Shown here: piece after piece, positions 17,571 through 26,574 of the stretch
How the letters are laid out: every line of letters starts with the position of its first letter
Numbering within the stretch: position 1 is the first letter of the stretch
From: Paraflavitalea soli
Lineage (GTDB): Bacteria > Bacteroidota > Bacteroidia > Chitinophagales > Chitinophagaceae
Length of the DNA stretch: 64,000 bases
Direction of reading: 5' to 3'
NCBI RefSeq assembly: GCF_003555545.1
Contig: NZ_CP032157.1
Coordinates: 7,010,546-7,074,545 of the forward strand
Position numbers and translations under genes: made by a program
Notes under the pieces: model-generated
Told to the model about the DNA's origin: nothing
The model's database searches: none
Seen by the model: only the letters and a program-made list of their open reading frames with translations

Positions 17571-18080
17571 CGGCAATCGGCAGTCGGCAATCGGCAATGT
17601 AAGTCGCTGATTACTGGCAGGCCACCATTTTTGTAAGCATCTGGAAACACCTGATCATAATGTTTCCTAATTCTTCTATTTCGTCTTTTGTAAAGTAACT
17701 TAATGACACTGCAATATCCATTGCTGTATCTATTTCAACAAGAGAACTTCTGGCAATCTCGTAAAATCTTCTTCTTTCTGCAGCTGATCTTCTGGCAGCG
17801 CTCTCTGCAATGTTCAACTGGACTGAAAGAGCAGCTCTTCTCACCTGTTGGGTCATGTTGAACTTCTCTTCCGGAGGGAATGTTTTACTTAGTTGGTAGC
17901 AGGAAATGACGAAAGTTCTGGCTAGCTTGTAAACGTCCATTTCCTTATGGGCAAGCTGTAAAAACATGGAAATTGAATTTCCTGCAATCTACTGCTAATA
18001 TAACAGATAAGAATTAAGCGATATTTGTTTTTGCTTTTAGTTAGGGTGCATTACTGCCGATTGTCGATTGCCGACTGCCG
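17571..18080. mobile_element. Candidate mobile cassette: four-helix-bundle gene between inverted heptad arrays
   Basis: Left end 17571-17598 holds four head-to-tail heptads of the CGGCAAT/CGGCAGT type on the plus strand. Right end 18053-18080 holds four of the same family on the minus strand (CGGCAGT, CGGCAAT, CGACAAT). The 454 bp between them contains a single gene on the minus strand and is visibly more AT-rich than recQ and copA. The unit lies 7 bp upstream of the recQ start and 12 bp past the copA stop. No target duplication is obvious. Mobility is inferred, not shown. Confidence 0.5.
17611..17967 (-). CDS. Four-helix-bundle protein, 23S rRNA intervening-sequence (S23) family
   Basis: 118 residues. 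The signature pattern is MDVYKLARTFVISCYQLSKTFPPEEKF, followed by MTQQVRRAALSVQLNIAES, FYEIARSSLVEIDTA and a final helix with IMIRCFQMLTKM. This is the family first seen in intervening sequences of 23S rRNA genes, also related in fold to the accessory protein Avd of diversity-generating retroelements. Members found outside rRNA have no assigned function. The chain is all-helical and basic in helix 2 (QQVRRA...RRSAAERRR), suggesting nucleic-acid binding. No reverse transcriptase or variable repeat is nearby. It is the sole gene of the heptad-flanked cassette. Confidence 0.92.
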   Translation of the reverse strand: MFLQLAHKEMDVYKLARTFVISCYQLSKTFPPEEKFNMTQQVRRAALSVQLNIAESAARRSAAERRRFYEIARSSLVEIDTAMDIAVSLSYFTKDEIEELGNIMIRCFQMLTKMVACQ

Positions 18081-18092
18081 GTTTGCGTTGAA

Positions 18093-20216
18093 TTAAGTCA
18101 CTTTCTTTACAAAAAGCCTCACAGAGTTGATCCCCAGTACCACATCACTAAGCCCCATTACCAACGCGCCGAAGGTGGGGGTGAGTAATCCGAAGGCGGC
18201 TACGGGAATAGCAATGATATTATAAAAGAATGCCCAGAACAGGTTTTGTTTGATGGTAAGAAAAGTATGTCTGCCCAATCCCAATGACAAGGGCAGGTTT
18301 TTGATGCCCTGGTTCATGAGCACTACGTCGGCTGTTTGTACAGCTATCTGTGATGCTTCACTCAGCGAAATACCTATGGTGGCTTTGGCCAGTGCCGGTG
18401 CATCATTGATGCCGTCTCCCACCATGGCTGTAGGTCCCTGCAGGGTGAGGTCTTCTATCACGGTCAATTTCTCTTCGGGAGTTTTTTCGGCTATCACTTC
18501 ATCAATGCCCAGGAAGGTGGCCAGTTGCTGGCATTTGGCATGCCGGTCGCCACTGAGCAGGATGGTACGTATATTTCTGTGCCGCAGGTATTGTACTATC
18601 TGTATGGCTTCGGGACGTATTTCATCTTTCACATCGATCCAGCCCAGCAGCTCCTCATTTTTCAGGATGTATACATTGTGGTTGTCCTCGCGGGTATGGG
18701 CCATGGCTATCCGGTATGAACCTGCCTGGTAGACATCACCTTCTTTGGTAGTGGCCTTCATACCCTGGCCTTTTATCTCATCAATTTGCTGCCAGCGGAT
18801 ATTATCGGGTTGCTTCCATTCGGCGGCAATGCTCTGGGCAATAGGGTGGTTGGAATATTTTTCCAGGGAGACAACTATTTGTTTGAATTCGGCGAGGCTA
18901 ATATTTTCAGACAGCAGTTTATAGTTAGCCACTACAAATTTGCCGGTGGTGAGGGTGCCTGTTTTATCAAATACTACCTGCCTGATATTCCTGAAGAGTT
19001 CCAGGCTTTTGGCATTGCGGAAAAGGATGCCATTTCGGGCAGCCCGGCCCAGGCCTACAGCGATGGCGGCAGGTGTGGCCAGTCCCATGGCGCAGGGGCA
19101 GGCAATGACCAGCACGGCGATGCTGCGCATGAGGGAGGCGGTGAAATTATGCAGTATAACAAAGTTCACAATGAAGGTCACAACGGCAATACCCAGCACA
19201 ACGGGAACAAAGATGGCGCTGATCTTATCGGCCATTTGTTGTACGGGAGGCTTCTCTCCCTGTGCTCTTTTCACCAGGTTGATGATATTGGCCAATACAG
19301 AATCCTTGGCTTCGCTGGTTACCTGGGCCCTGATGGTGCCATCTATCAAGAGGCTGCCACCAATAAGCATGTCCTTCGACTTTTTGTGGAGGGGCATGCT
19401 TTCACCGGTAAGGATGGCTTCATTTACGGTAGCTTCTCCGGCGAGTATCTTACAATCGGCGGGCACCTGCTCTCCGTTCCTGATGAGGATGAGGTCGCCG
19501 GAGCGGAGGGCGGTATTTTCTACGGGGAATACATTTTCCTGTCCTTCGTGGTAAGCGATCATATTGGCCATTACTTTTTGTGAGCGGGCCAGTTTATTCA
19601 AAGCGCGTTGGGTAGATTGTATGGAAGCATCTTCCAGGAAATTGCCCAGGAAAACGAGGGTGATGACGGAGGCGGCTGTTTCATAAAAGAGAAAACCTGT
19701 GCCCAGGTTGAAAACGGTGCCGATGAGGCTGTATACAAAGGCGGCGGTGGCGCCAATGGCGACCAGTACATTCATATTGGGCATACCATTGCGTATGCTT
19801 TTGATGGCGCTGCGCCCGAAAAAGTCCATGCCTACGATGAAGACAGGCAGGCAAAGGGCCAGCTGTATCCAGGGATTCATGAGCCAGTGGATATGGACCC
19901 ATTTGTCCAGCATATGGAGCATGAGGGGGGCGGTAAACAGGAGGCAGAATAAGAAACGTTGTTTGTGGTTGGACAGGAATTTCTTTTTAGCGGGGGGGAT
20001 GATACCCTCTTCATCATGAACGGTATAACCCAGGGATTCCAGTCCTTTTACGATCTGCTGGCTGGAAGTGTTGCCGCCGTTGATGCCAAAGCTTACGTCG
20101 CCACTGGCCAGGCTCACTTTCACATCGGCCATACCTTCTTTTTCAAGGTATTTGTGGATGGTGAGTGCGCAGTTAGAACAGGTCATGCCTTCAACTTTCC
20201 AATTCACTGTTTTCAT
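18093..20216 (-). CDS. copA: Heavy-metal P1B-type ATPase, copper-exporting type
   Basis: 707 residues. An N-terminal HMA metal-binding domain has GMTCSNC (Cys13, Cys16). Six to eight transmembrane helices follow, including GMPNMNVLVAIG. Other landmarks are the actuator motif TGES, the metal-site CPC in VIACPCAMGLATP, the phosphorylation motif DKTGTLT, the nucleotide-domain His-Pro in YSNHPIAQS, and GDGINDAPAL. The last helices carry FYNIIAIPVAAFG and MGLSDVVLGIN, the copper-type pattern with Asn and Met/Ser ligands. It exports Cu(I) from the cytoplasm. No CopZ or metal-responsive regulator lies beside it. The start ATG is 20216. Confidence 0.94.
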   Translation of the reverse strand: MKTVNWKVEGMTCSNCALTIHKYLEKEGMADVKVSLASGDVSFGINGGNTSSQQIVKGLESLGYTVHDEEGIIPPAKKKFLSNHKQRFLFCLLFTAPLMLHMLDKWVHIHWLMNPWIQLALCLPVFIVGMDFFGRSAIKSIRNGMPNMNVLVAIGATAAFVYSLIGTVFNLGTGFLFYETAASVITLVFLGNFLEDASIQSTQRALNKLARSQKVMANMIAYHEGQENVFPVENTALRSGDLILIRNGEQVPADCKILAGEATVNEAILTGESMPLHKKSKDMLIGGSLLIDGTIRAQVTSEAKDSVLANIINLVKRAQGEKPPVQQMADKISAIFVPVVLGIAVVTFIVNFVILHNFTASLMRSIAVLVIACPCAMGLATPAAIAVGLGRAARNGILFRNAKSLELFRNIRQVVFDKTGTLTTGKFVVANYKLLSENISLAEFKQIVVSLEKYSNHPIAQSIAAEWKQPDNIRWQQIDEIKGQGMKATTKEGDVYQAGSYRIAMAHTREDNHNVYILKNEELLGWIDVKDEIRPEAIQIVQYLRHRNIRTILLSGDRHAKCQQLATFLGIDEVIAEKTPEEKLTVIEDLTLQGPTAMVGDGINDAPALAKATIGISLSEASQIAVQTADVVLMNQGIKNLPLSLGLGRHTFLTIKQNLFWAFFYNIIAIPVAAFGLLTPTFGALVMGLSDVVLGINSVRLFVKKVT

Positions 20217-20463
20217 TTACTTAACCGGGTTTTGATCTCTCTATGAATATACTGCAGGATCATTTCCCCGATCATACAGTTCATAGTTAATGGGTGTTCT
20301 AAAAAGTTGGCTGGCAATTCATAGAATTTCTATGGTGGGTATTGCACCGGGGTCTCTGCAAATTTACCGCCTAATGGCGGCCGTTCGCCATGAATCTACG
20401 ATAAATATCTTTACGGGGTTGCAATTTCCCGCGGGCATTATTCCAAAAAGGATTACCCGGCCG

Positions 20464-20471
20464 TATCTTTG
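20464..20471 (+). promoter_or_regulatory. -7 box of tsaE
   Basis: TATCTTTG, an exact TAnnTTTG match, ends 6 bp before the tsaE ATG (20478). Transcription would start at or next to the start codon, suggesting a leaderless or nearly leaderless mRNA. No clear -33 TTTG is visible. Confidence 0.45.
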
Positions 20472-20477
20472 CGGCCT

Positions 20478-20891
20478 ATGGAAATACGGTTTATGCTGGA
20501 TGGTATTCAGGAGGCGGCCAGGCAGTTCTGGCAGGCCGGGGACGGCGCTAAAGTCTTTGCTTTCCATGGTGCTATGGGAGCCGGTAAAACTACTTTTATC
20601 CATGCGCTGTGTGCTGTAAAAGGGGTGACGAGTACGGTGGGCAGCCCTACTTTTTCCATCATTAATGAATATGTATGGCCCGGCGGATCGATGTTTCATA
20701 TTGATCTGTACCGCCTGAAAGGGGAGGAGGAAGCCATCCAGGCGGGTGTGGAAGACTGCCTGTATTCGGGCAATATCTGCCTGGTGGAATGGCCTGAAAG
20801 GGCTGAGGGTATTTTCCCGGATGGTACGGTACCTGTATTCATCAGTGCCATTGATCCTCAAACGCGTGTTCTGAGGATAGGGGATAAATGA
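20478..20891 (+). CDS. tsaE: tRNA threonylcarbamoyladenosine biosynthesis ATPase TsaE
   Basis: 137 residues from ATG 20478. Walker A GAMGAGKT spans 31-38, with the TsaE signatures TSTVGSPTFSIINEY and MFHIDLYRLKGEEE, then VEWPERAEG near the end. It assists TsaB and TsaD in making t6A37 on ANN-decoding tRNAs. The 64-bp gap to the alanine dehydrogenase gene suggests co-transcription, and these two genes are commonly neighbours in Bacteroidota. Confidence 0.95.
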   Translation: MEIRFMLDGIQEAARQFWQAGDGAKVFAFHGAMGAGKTTFIHALCAVKGVTSTVGSPTFSIINEYVWPGGSMFHIDLYRLKGEEEAIQAGVEDCLYSGNICLVEWPERAEGIFPDGTVPVFISAIDPQTRVLRIGDK

Positions 20892-20955
20892 GTATATTTG
20901 ATGGCTTTCTATTATAAGTTTTAATCAACAGCAACCTGAAAACTGAAAACGTTTC

Positions 20956-22170
20956 ATGTCTCAGCAAAAACCTCACATCAGCACCTCTTTCAGTTACGAA
21001 ACACTTGAAGAAAAACTTGATATAAAACCCAAGGGGGCTCAGTTACATATTGGTATTCCCAAAGAGACGGCTTTCCAGGAAAACCGGATTGCGCTGACTC
21101 CGGAAGCGGTGGGTGTATTGATCAGCAACGGGCATGATGTGGTCATTGAGCACAATGCGGGAGAAGCGGCGCATTACCGCGACCGGGATTATAGTGAGGC
21201 TGGCGCCCGGATAGTTTATGAGAAGGCTGAAGTATTCAAATCGCCCATATTGGTGAAGAGTGCTCCGGTGGTAGAAGAAGATCTTCCCTACCTGCAATTC
21301 AATCAGGTGATCATTTCTCCCATCCATGTTTCTGCTATGAAGGCGGAGCTGCTGCAGAAGATGATGGACAAGCGCATTACGGCTATTTCCTTCGAGACCT
21401 TAAAAGATGACAGTGATAGTCTGCCGATCGTACGCAGCATGAGTGAGATTGCGGGTAGTGCGGTAATGCTGATCGCAGCACAGTACCTGGGTTCGGCCAA
21501 TCATGGCAAGGGGGTGTTGCTCGGCGGTATATCGGGTATTCCGCCTACCAAGGTCATTATCCTGGGGGCTGGTATTGTAGGGGAGTTTGCTGCCCGTGCG
21601 GCGTTGGCGCTGGGCGCCTCGGTAAAAGTATTTGACAATAGTGTATACCGTTTGAAGCGGTTGCAGAACAATATTGGTCAGCGGATGTGGACCTCTGTAA
21701 TGGAGCCACGCATCCTGGCCAAGCAATTAAAGACCTGTGAAGTGGCGGTAGGAGCGCTGGCTTCTCAGAGTGGCCGTACACCGGTAGTGGTGACGGAAGA
21801 AATGGTGAGCAATATGCGTCCCGGCAGTGTGGTGATCGATGTGAGTATTGATCGCGGGGGGTGCTTTGAAACGTCGGAAATAACCAGTCATGAGCAGCCT
21901 ATCTTTATGAAGTATGGGGTTATTCATTACTGTGTGCCCAATATACCTTCGGGATTTGCGCGTACTGCCTCCCAGGCCATCAGCAATGTATTGATGCCGT
22001 TGTTGCTGGAAGCTGGTGAAGAAGGCGGATTTGAAAGTCTGGTATGGCATAAGGTGCACCTGCGCAGTGGTATCTATATCTTCAAGGGTGCGCTTACGAA
22101 TTTCCACCTCAGTCAGCGTTTTGATCTCAAGTATACAGATCTGAACTTGCTGATCGCGAGTCAGCGGTAA
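20956..22170 (+). CDS. ald: Alanine dehydrogenase / NAD(P) transhydrogenase alpha family
   Basis: 404 residues, about 30 longer at the N-terminus than classical alanine dehydrogenases. Conserved features are GIPKETAFQENRIALTPEAV (substrate pocket Arg and Lys), RSMSEIAG, the NAD-binding VIILGAGIVGEFAARAA, and DVSIDRGGCFETS. It should catalyse NAD-dependent deamination of L-alanine to pyruvate and ammonia in the cytosol. The family also includes transhydrogenase subunits, so the substrate is assigned by length and absence of a membrane part. The start ATG is 20956. Confidence 0.88.
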   Translation: MSQQKPHISTSFSYETLEEKLDIKPKGAQLHIGIPKETAFQENRIALTPEAVGVLISNGHDVVIEHNAGEAAHYRDRDYSEAGARIVYEKAEVFKSPILVKSAPVVEEDLPYLQFNQVIISPIHVSAMKAELLQKMMDKRITAISFETLKDDSDSLPIVRSMSEIAGSAVMLIAAQYLGSANHGKGVLLGGISGIPPTKVIILGAGIVGEFAARAALALGASVKVFDNSVYRLKRLQNNIGQRMWTSVMEPRILAKQLKTCEVAVGALASQSGRTPVVVTEEMVSNMRPGSVVIDVSIDRGGCFETSEITSHEQPIFMKYGVIHYCVPNIPSGFARTASQAISNVLMPLLLEAGEEGGFESLVWHKVHLRSGIYIFKGALTNFHLSQRFDLKYTDLNLLIASQR

Positions 22171-22172
22171 GG

Positions 22173-22820
22173 TTATTTGTAATCAAGTATGCTGATCTTC
22201 TCTTTGCAAAATCCATATTCCTGGATATCATTACTGCTTACAATAACGAGGCGATCGCTGCAATAATCGTTGATGAGTTGCTGGTAGAGGGCTACGCCTT
22301 CTGCATCGAGGTTGGTGCAGGGTTCGTCCAATAGGAGGCAGGGTACATCACTGAAGATGGCCTGTGCCAGTTTTACGCGTTGTTTCATACCACTGCTGTA
22401 GTGGCGGATCTGCTTGTGGGCTGCTTTGCCGAGGCCCACTACTTCAATAACCTTTGGAATGGTGATAGCCGGGAGGAATGGCTTGAACCTGGTGTGGAAT
22501 GTCAGTAGTTCGGTCACGGTCATTTCTTCTATGACCTCCAGGTAGGGGGCGGCGATGGCAATATGCTGATAAAGATTATCAGTGGATAGTTTTCCATTGC
22601 CGGTGATGGCTGGCTGTTGTCCTTTGCCGGGTACTTCATAGCCGAGACCGCCCTCACTCATCATGAGTGCGCCACCTATGACCTGCAGCAAAGTAGATTT
22701 ACCCGAACCATTGGGGCCGGTGATGGCATAGGCATTGCCAGTAGTAAATTCGTAAGTGACGTTACGGAATATCCAATCGCGGTTGAATCGTTTGCCGGCT
22801 TTAGTCAGCGATATCTTCAT
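22173..22820 (-). CDS. ABC transporter ATP-binding protein
   Basis: 215 residues from ATG 22820, overlapping the end of lpxA by 20 bp. Walker A GPNGSGKST spans 35-43, the signature is YSSGMKQRVKLAQA, and Walker B is CLLLDEPCTNLD. The switch position after Walker B reads VIVSSNDIQEY, with Ser-Asn where most ATPases have Thr/Ser-His, so the usual H-loop His appears missing. No permease is adjacent. Translational coupling to lpxA suggests a role linked to lipid A or the envelope, but the substrate is unknown. Confidence 0.87.
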   Translation of the reverse strand: MKISLTKAGKRFNRDWIFRNVTYEFTTGNAYAITGPNGSGKSTLLQVIGGALMMSEGGLGYEVPGKGQQPAITGNGKLSTDNLYQHIAIAAPYLEVIEEMTVTELLTFHTRFKPFLPAITIPKVIEVVGLGKAAHKQIRHYSSGMKQRVKLAQAIFSDVPCLLLDEPCTNLDAEGVALYQQLINDYCSDRLVIVSSNDIQEYGFCKEKISILDYK

Positions 22821-23607
22821 CCACACTACCTTTTGAATAGCGTTTAATGATACCACGACCACTTTCACGGATGAAGGTCACGATCTCATCGCGCTCGTCT
22901 GTTGCAGGGAATTCTTCTTCCAGGAATTCGAGGGCCTGGCTGGTATTCATTCCTTTGTTGTAGATAACACGATATATATCCAGGATGTGATTGATCTTGT
23001 CGATGGTAAAGCCCCTGCGTTTGAGACCTACAGAGTTGGCGCCGGAATAGCTCAAAGGCTGGCGGCCGGCTTTGATATAGGGTGGAACATCTTTACCTAC
23101 GAGTGAGCCACCGCTAACGAAGGCATGTTGTCCGATCTTGACAAACTGGTGAACGGCGCACATACCACCGAGAATAGCCCAGTCGCCCACTTCTACGTGG
23201 CCGGCCAATTGGGTATTGTTGCTCAGTACGCAATAGTTACCTACCACGCAATCGTGTGCCAGGTGACTGTAGGCCATGATGAGGCTATTGTGCCCAACTT
23301 TGGTCTTCCAGCTATCTTTTGTGCCCCTGTTGATGGTTACAAATTCACGGATGGTGGTGTTGTCGCCAATCTCAACAATGGTATCCTCGCCTTCAAATTT
23401 GAGATCCTGGGGCATGGCTGCAATTACAGCACCGGGAAATATGCGACAGTTTTTACCGATGCGGGCGCCTTCCATGATGGTTACGTTGCTGCCGATCCAG
23501 GTGCCTTCACCAATTTCAACATTCTGGTGAATGACAGTGAAAGGATCGATCTTAACGTTGGTAGCCAACCTGGCATTGGGATGAATGTAGGTATGAGGAT
23601 GGATCAT
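22801..23607 (-). CDS. lpxA: UDP-N-acetylglucosamine acyltransferase LpxA
   Basis: 268 residues from ATG 23607 (E. coli LpxA: 262). The frame is open for another 49 codons to a TTG, but that stretch lacks family features. Left-handed beta-helix hexapeptide repeats fill the first 190 residues, with the catalytic His118 in SHLAHDC and GLKRRGF at the start of the helical C-terminus. It transfers 3-hydroxyacyl from ACP to UDP-GlcNAc, the first step of lipid A synthesis. It is third in the lpxD, lpxC-fabZ, lpxA run. Confidence 0.97.
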   Translation of the reverse strand: MIHPHTYIHPNARLATNVKIDPFTVIHQNVEIGEGTWIGSNVTIMEGARIGKNCRIFPGAVIAAMPQDLKFEGEDTIVEIGDNTTIREFVTINRGTKDSWKTKVGHNSLIMAYSHLAHDCVVGNYCVLSNNTQLAGHVEVGDWAILGGMCAVHQFVKIGQHAFVSGGSLVGKDVPPYIKAGRQPLSYSGANSVGLKRRGFTIDKINHILDIYRVIYNKGMNTSQALEFLEEEFPATDERDEIVTFIRESGRGIIKRYSKGSVDEDIAD

Positions 23608-23829
23608 TGTATTGACGTTCTTAAGTGTAGCCTGGAATTGGCTCTTTGGAGCGACGGACAGTGGTTCCCCCTGGGAATCCGGCTGTTGTTCGCCTGGCGT
23701 ATACTTATGGATTGGTTGATGTTTGATATTAAAAGATTGTACTAAAATAGACAAAAGTCATGCAATTAACCCCTATAATCAAATATAATTTATTCTGATT
23801 AAGAGGGGTTATCCGCTCTAATCGCTTCG

Positions 23830-25236
23830 TTAGCCACGTTTTACCAGCTGTGCCATCAAATCTCCCTCTGTTGCGATCTTGTTGCCGATGTACACTTTTC
23901 CGCGCATTTCACAGATACCACGACGTATTGGAGCTAACAACTCCATTTTTAAGATCATAGTATCCCCTGGCACTACTTTTTGCTTGAACTTAACATTATC
24001 GATCTTTAGAAAATAAGTGTCGTATTCGCCGGGGGGCATGGCATTGATACAAAGAATACCGCCTGTTTGTGCGAGGGCTTCTACCTGTAATACACCTGGC
24101 ATTACGGGATTGCCTGGAAAGTGGCCCTGGAAAAATGGCTCATTAAAGGTGACATTTTTGATACCGACTATGTGACGGTCGCTCAATTCAATGATCTTAT
24201 CGACCAATAAGAATGGAAAACGATGAGGTAATGTCTTCTCTATTTGCTGTAACGTATAAACGGCAGGTTGGTTTGCATCGTATACAGGAATATCTTTAAC
24301 GTGCTTATTCTTTTTAATGTATTGCTTGATCTTGCGTGCAAAGTCAACGTTGGTGCTATGACCGGGACGGTTAGCGATGATATGTGCCTTGATGGGATAA
24401 CCGATCAGGGCCAGGTCACCTACTACATCCAGCAATTTGTGGCGTGCAGGCTCATTGGAAAAACGAAGTTCCAGGTTATTGAGGTAGCCTTCACTCTTTA
24501 CTTCCATTTTCTTGCGGCCAAACGCTTTTGCGAGGCGCTCCATTTCCCCGTCTGTAACAGGCTTGTCTACCACTACGATGGCATTGTTGATATCGCCACC
24601 CTTGATCAGGTTATGTTCCAATAGCATTTCCAGCTCGTGCAGGAATACGAAAGTACGGGAGGAGGCTATTTCGGTTTTGAATTCCTGCATAGACTTAAGA
24701 CCGGCGTGCTGGGTGCCCAACACGGGGCTATTAAAGTCTATGAGTGTGGTGATCTTATATTCCGTTGCAGGGAGGGCTGTCATTTCCACCCTTTTCTTTT
24801 CGTCGTAGTGGGTGATATTGGTATCGATGGTGTACCAGATCTTGGCAGCTTCCTGTTCTACTACGCCCGCTTCTTCGATGATCTCTACAAAGGGAGAGGA
24901 ACTACCGTCAATAATAGGAATTTCTGGTCCATTCAATTCGATGAGGCAGTTGTCGACGCCCATACCTACCAGGGCGGCGAGAATATGCTCTATGGTGCTT
25001 ACTTTGGCGCCATTGTCTTCGAGTGTAGTACCACGGGAAGTATCGGTAACCAGATCACAATCAGCCTTAATAACGGGCTGGCCGGGAAGGTCGATGCGCT
25101 GAAATTGGTAACCAAAGCCTGCATTGGCTGGTTTTAAGGTCATGTCGACATTAATGCCGGTGTGTAATCCGGTACCAGAAATGCTTACTGCAGCGCCTAA
25201 AGTATGTTGTTTGTCCGGATTGAAGGTAGCGTCCAT
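23830..25236 (-). CDS. lpxC-fabZ: Bifunctional LpxC deacetylase / FabZ dehydratase fusion
   Basis: 468 residues. Residues 1-310 are Lpx[18 protein letters not shown], zinc ligand His in [10 protein letters not shown], and His/Asp in [15 protein letters not shown]. Residues 320-468 are FabZ: the catalytic His in [11 protein letters not shown] and the acidic helix after [14 protein letters not shown]. The fusion is typical of Bacteroidota. It deacetylates UDP-3-acyl-GlcNAc and dehydrates 3-hydroxyacyl-ACP, placing the lipid A and fatty acid branches on one chain. The start ATG is 25236. Confidence 0.98.
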   Translation of the reverse strand: MDATFNPDKQHTLGAAVSISGTGLHTGINVDMTLKPANAGFGYQFQRIDLPGQPVIKADCDLVTDTSRGTTLEDNGAKVSTIEHILAALVGMGVDNCLIELNGPEIPIIDGSSSPFVEIIEEAGVVEQEAAKIWYTIDTNITHYDEKKRVEMTALPATEYKITTLIDFNSPVLGTQHAGLKSMQEFKTEIASSRTFVFLHELEMLLEHNLIKGGDINNAIVVVDKPVTDGEMERLAKAFGRKKMEVKSEGYLNNLELRFSNEPARHKLLDVVGDLALIGYPIKAHIIANRPGHSTNVDFARKIKQYIKKNKHVKDIPVYDANQPAVYTLQQIEKTLPHRFPFLLVDKIIELSDRHIVGIKNVTFNEPFFQGHFPGNPVMPGVLQVEALAQTGGILCINAMPPGEYDTYFLKIDNVKFKQKVVPGDTMILKMELLAPIRRGICEMRGKVYIGNKIATEGDLMAQLVKRG

Positions 25237-25258
25237 TCTTGTTTTTTAAAGGATGGCG

Positions 25259-25266
25259 CAAAGATA
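25259..25266 (-). promoter_or_regulatory. Candidate -7 box for lpxC-fabZ
   Basis: TATCTTTG on the minus strand, 22 bp before the lpxC ATG. No matching -33 TTTG is seen, so this is a weak call; transcription may also come from lpxD. Confidence 0.35.
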
Positions 25267-25444
25267 ACAGAAAGTTTGTTTGCGGGGTGAGGTTTGTATG
25301 ATTGTTTCCCCTAAATGCTTGTTAATGAATGTGTCTGTAATGGGCTTTGCCCAGGAACAGGCAGGCATGATCGCAGGATAGGAGATGGGTGGCCTACCTA
25401 TCTCCCACGGAGCATATACGGGGCTTCCCCGGAGGAGGGTCCCG

Positions 25445-25494
25445 GTAAAGTCCCGATAAGGTCTCGAAAAGGTCTCGATAAGGTCCCGATAAGG
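25445..25494. repeat. 11-bp tandem array
   Basis: Four to five units of 11 bp, ATAAGGTCTCG/ATAAGGTCCCG with variant AAAAGGTCTCG, between the lpxD stop (25508) and lpxC. The rest of the 270-bp gap has an imperfect inverted repeat GGAGAT...ATCTCC at about 25381-25405 and nothing else that I recognise. Confidence 0.8.
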
Positions 25495-25507
25495 GTGCTG
25501 GTAGCGG

Positions 25508-26560
25508 TTACAGGTTTACTTTTTCGGCCAGCAGTTGCTGTACGAGTTTTTCCAGTTCTTTGATCCGTTTTTCCATATCCGGGAGGTTGCGGCTGAGGGC
25601 CTGGCTGCGGAGGGTGCTGGTATAATCGAATGCGGGAGAACCAGTTACGGCAGTATTGGGTGTTTTGATGGATTTACTTACGCCGCTTTGTGCGTTGATA
25701 CGGGCGCCATCGGCTATAAAAAGGTGGCCTACAATACCTGCCTGGCCGCCGATCATGACGTTATTACCCAGTTTGGTGCTGCCGCTAACGCCTGCCTGTG
25801 CGGCAATAACGGTATTATTGCCTACTTCCACATTGTGGGCTATCTGGATCAGGTTGTCCAGTTTGGCGCCTGATTTAATGAGGGTAGAGCCCATGGTGGC
25901 GCGGTCGATGGTGGCATTGGCGCCTATTTCTACAAAGTCTTCCACGATCACATTGCCGATCTGGGGCACTTTTTTGAAGCTGCCGTCGGCCTGGGGGGCA
26001 AAGCCAAACCCATCACTGCCTACCACGGTACCGGCGTGAATGGTTACGTTCTTACCCACTATACAATCGTGGTACACCTTTACGCCGGGGTGGATGATGG
26101 TATTGTCGCCGATCCTTACGTTATCTCCGATGAAGGTATTGGGGAATATTTTTACGTTGTTGCCCAAGGTGACGTGTTCTCCGATATAACTAAATGCGCC
26201 CACGAATATGTTCTGCCCCAGTTTGGCGGTTTTGGCGATATAGCTCGGTTCCTGAATACCAGTCATTTGCTGGGTGGCCATTTCCTGGTATTTGGACAGG
26301 AGGGTGGCAAAGGCGGTATAGGCGTCGGGTACGCGGAGCAAGGTGGCGCTGACGGTTTGTTTCAGTTCCTGTGTGGCATTGATGATCACAATAGAAGCGC
26401 CGGTAGTATATAGGAAATCTTCGTATTTGGGATTGGCAAGGAATGCAAGCTGGCCTTTTTGGGCTTCTTCAATTTTGCCGAAAGACCCTACGGAGGCGTT
26501 GGCATCGCCTTCGATGGTTGCGTTGATGAGCATGGCTATTTGGGCGGCCGTAAATTGCAT
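25508..26560 (-). CDS. lpxD: UDP-3-O-(3-hydroxyacyl)glucosamine N-acyltransferase LpxD
   Basis: 350 residues. The N-terminal uridine-binding domain (1-100) includes KGQLAFLANPKYEDFL. A left-handed beta-helix of hexapeptide repeats follows (105-310), with catalytic His in IQIAHNVEVG and the SDGFGFAP loop. A C-terminal helix LPDMEKRIKELEKLVQQLLAEK supports the trimer. It adds the N-linked acyl chain in lipid A synthesis. The start ATG is 26560, first of the three lpx genes. Confidence 0.97.
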   Translation of the reverse strand: MQFTAAQIAMLINATIEGDANASVGSFGKIEEAQKGQLAFLANPKYEDFLYTTGASIVIINATQELKQTVSATLLRVPDAYTAFATLLSKYQEMATQQMTGIQEPSYIAKTAKLGQNIFVGAFSYIGEHVTLGNNVKIFPNTFIGDNVRIGDNTIIHPGVKVYHDCIVGKNVTIHAGTVVGSDGFGFAPQADGSFKKVPQIGNVIVEDFVEIGANATIDRATMGSTLIKSGAKLDNLIQIAHNVEVGNNTVIAAQAGVSGSTKLGNNVMIGGQAGIVGHLFIADGARINAQSGVSKSIKTPNTAVTGSPAFDYTSTLRSQALSRNLPDMEKRIKELEKLVQQLLAEKVNL

Positions 26561-26574
26561 GGTTATATTTTATT

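Noticed and set aside
17563-17650. 29-codon N-terminal extension of recQ
   Set aside because: It is translated from the heptad repeats and overlaps the S23-family gene; the conserved RecQ N-terminus begins at 17563.
17611-17967. Part of a diversity-generating retroelement (Avd homologue)
   Set aside because: No reverse transcriptase, template repeat or variable repeat is found nearby; only the small four-helix-bundle gene is present.
23607-23754. 49-codon N-terminal extension of lpxA
   Set aside because: It begins at TTG and has no family similarity; the protein from 23607 has the normal LpxA length and first beta-helix coil.
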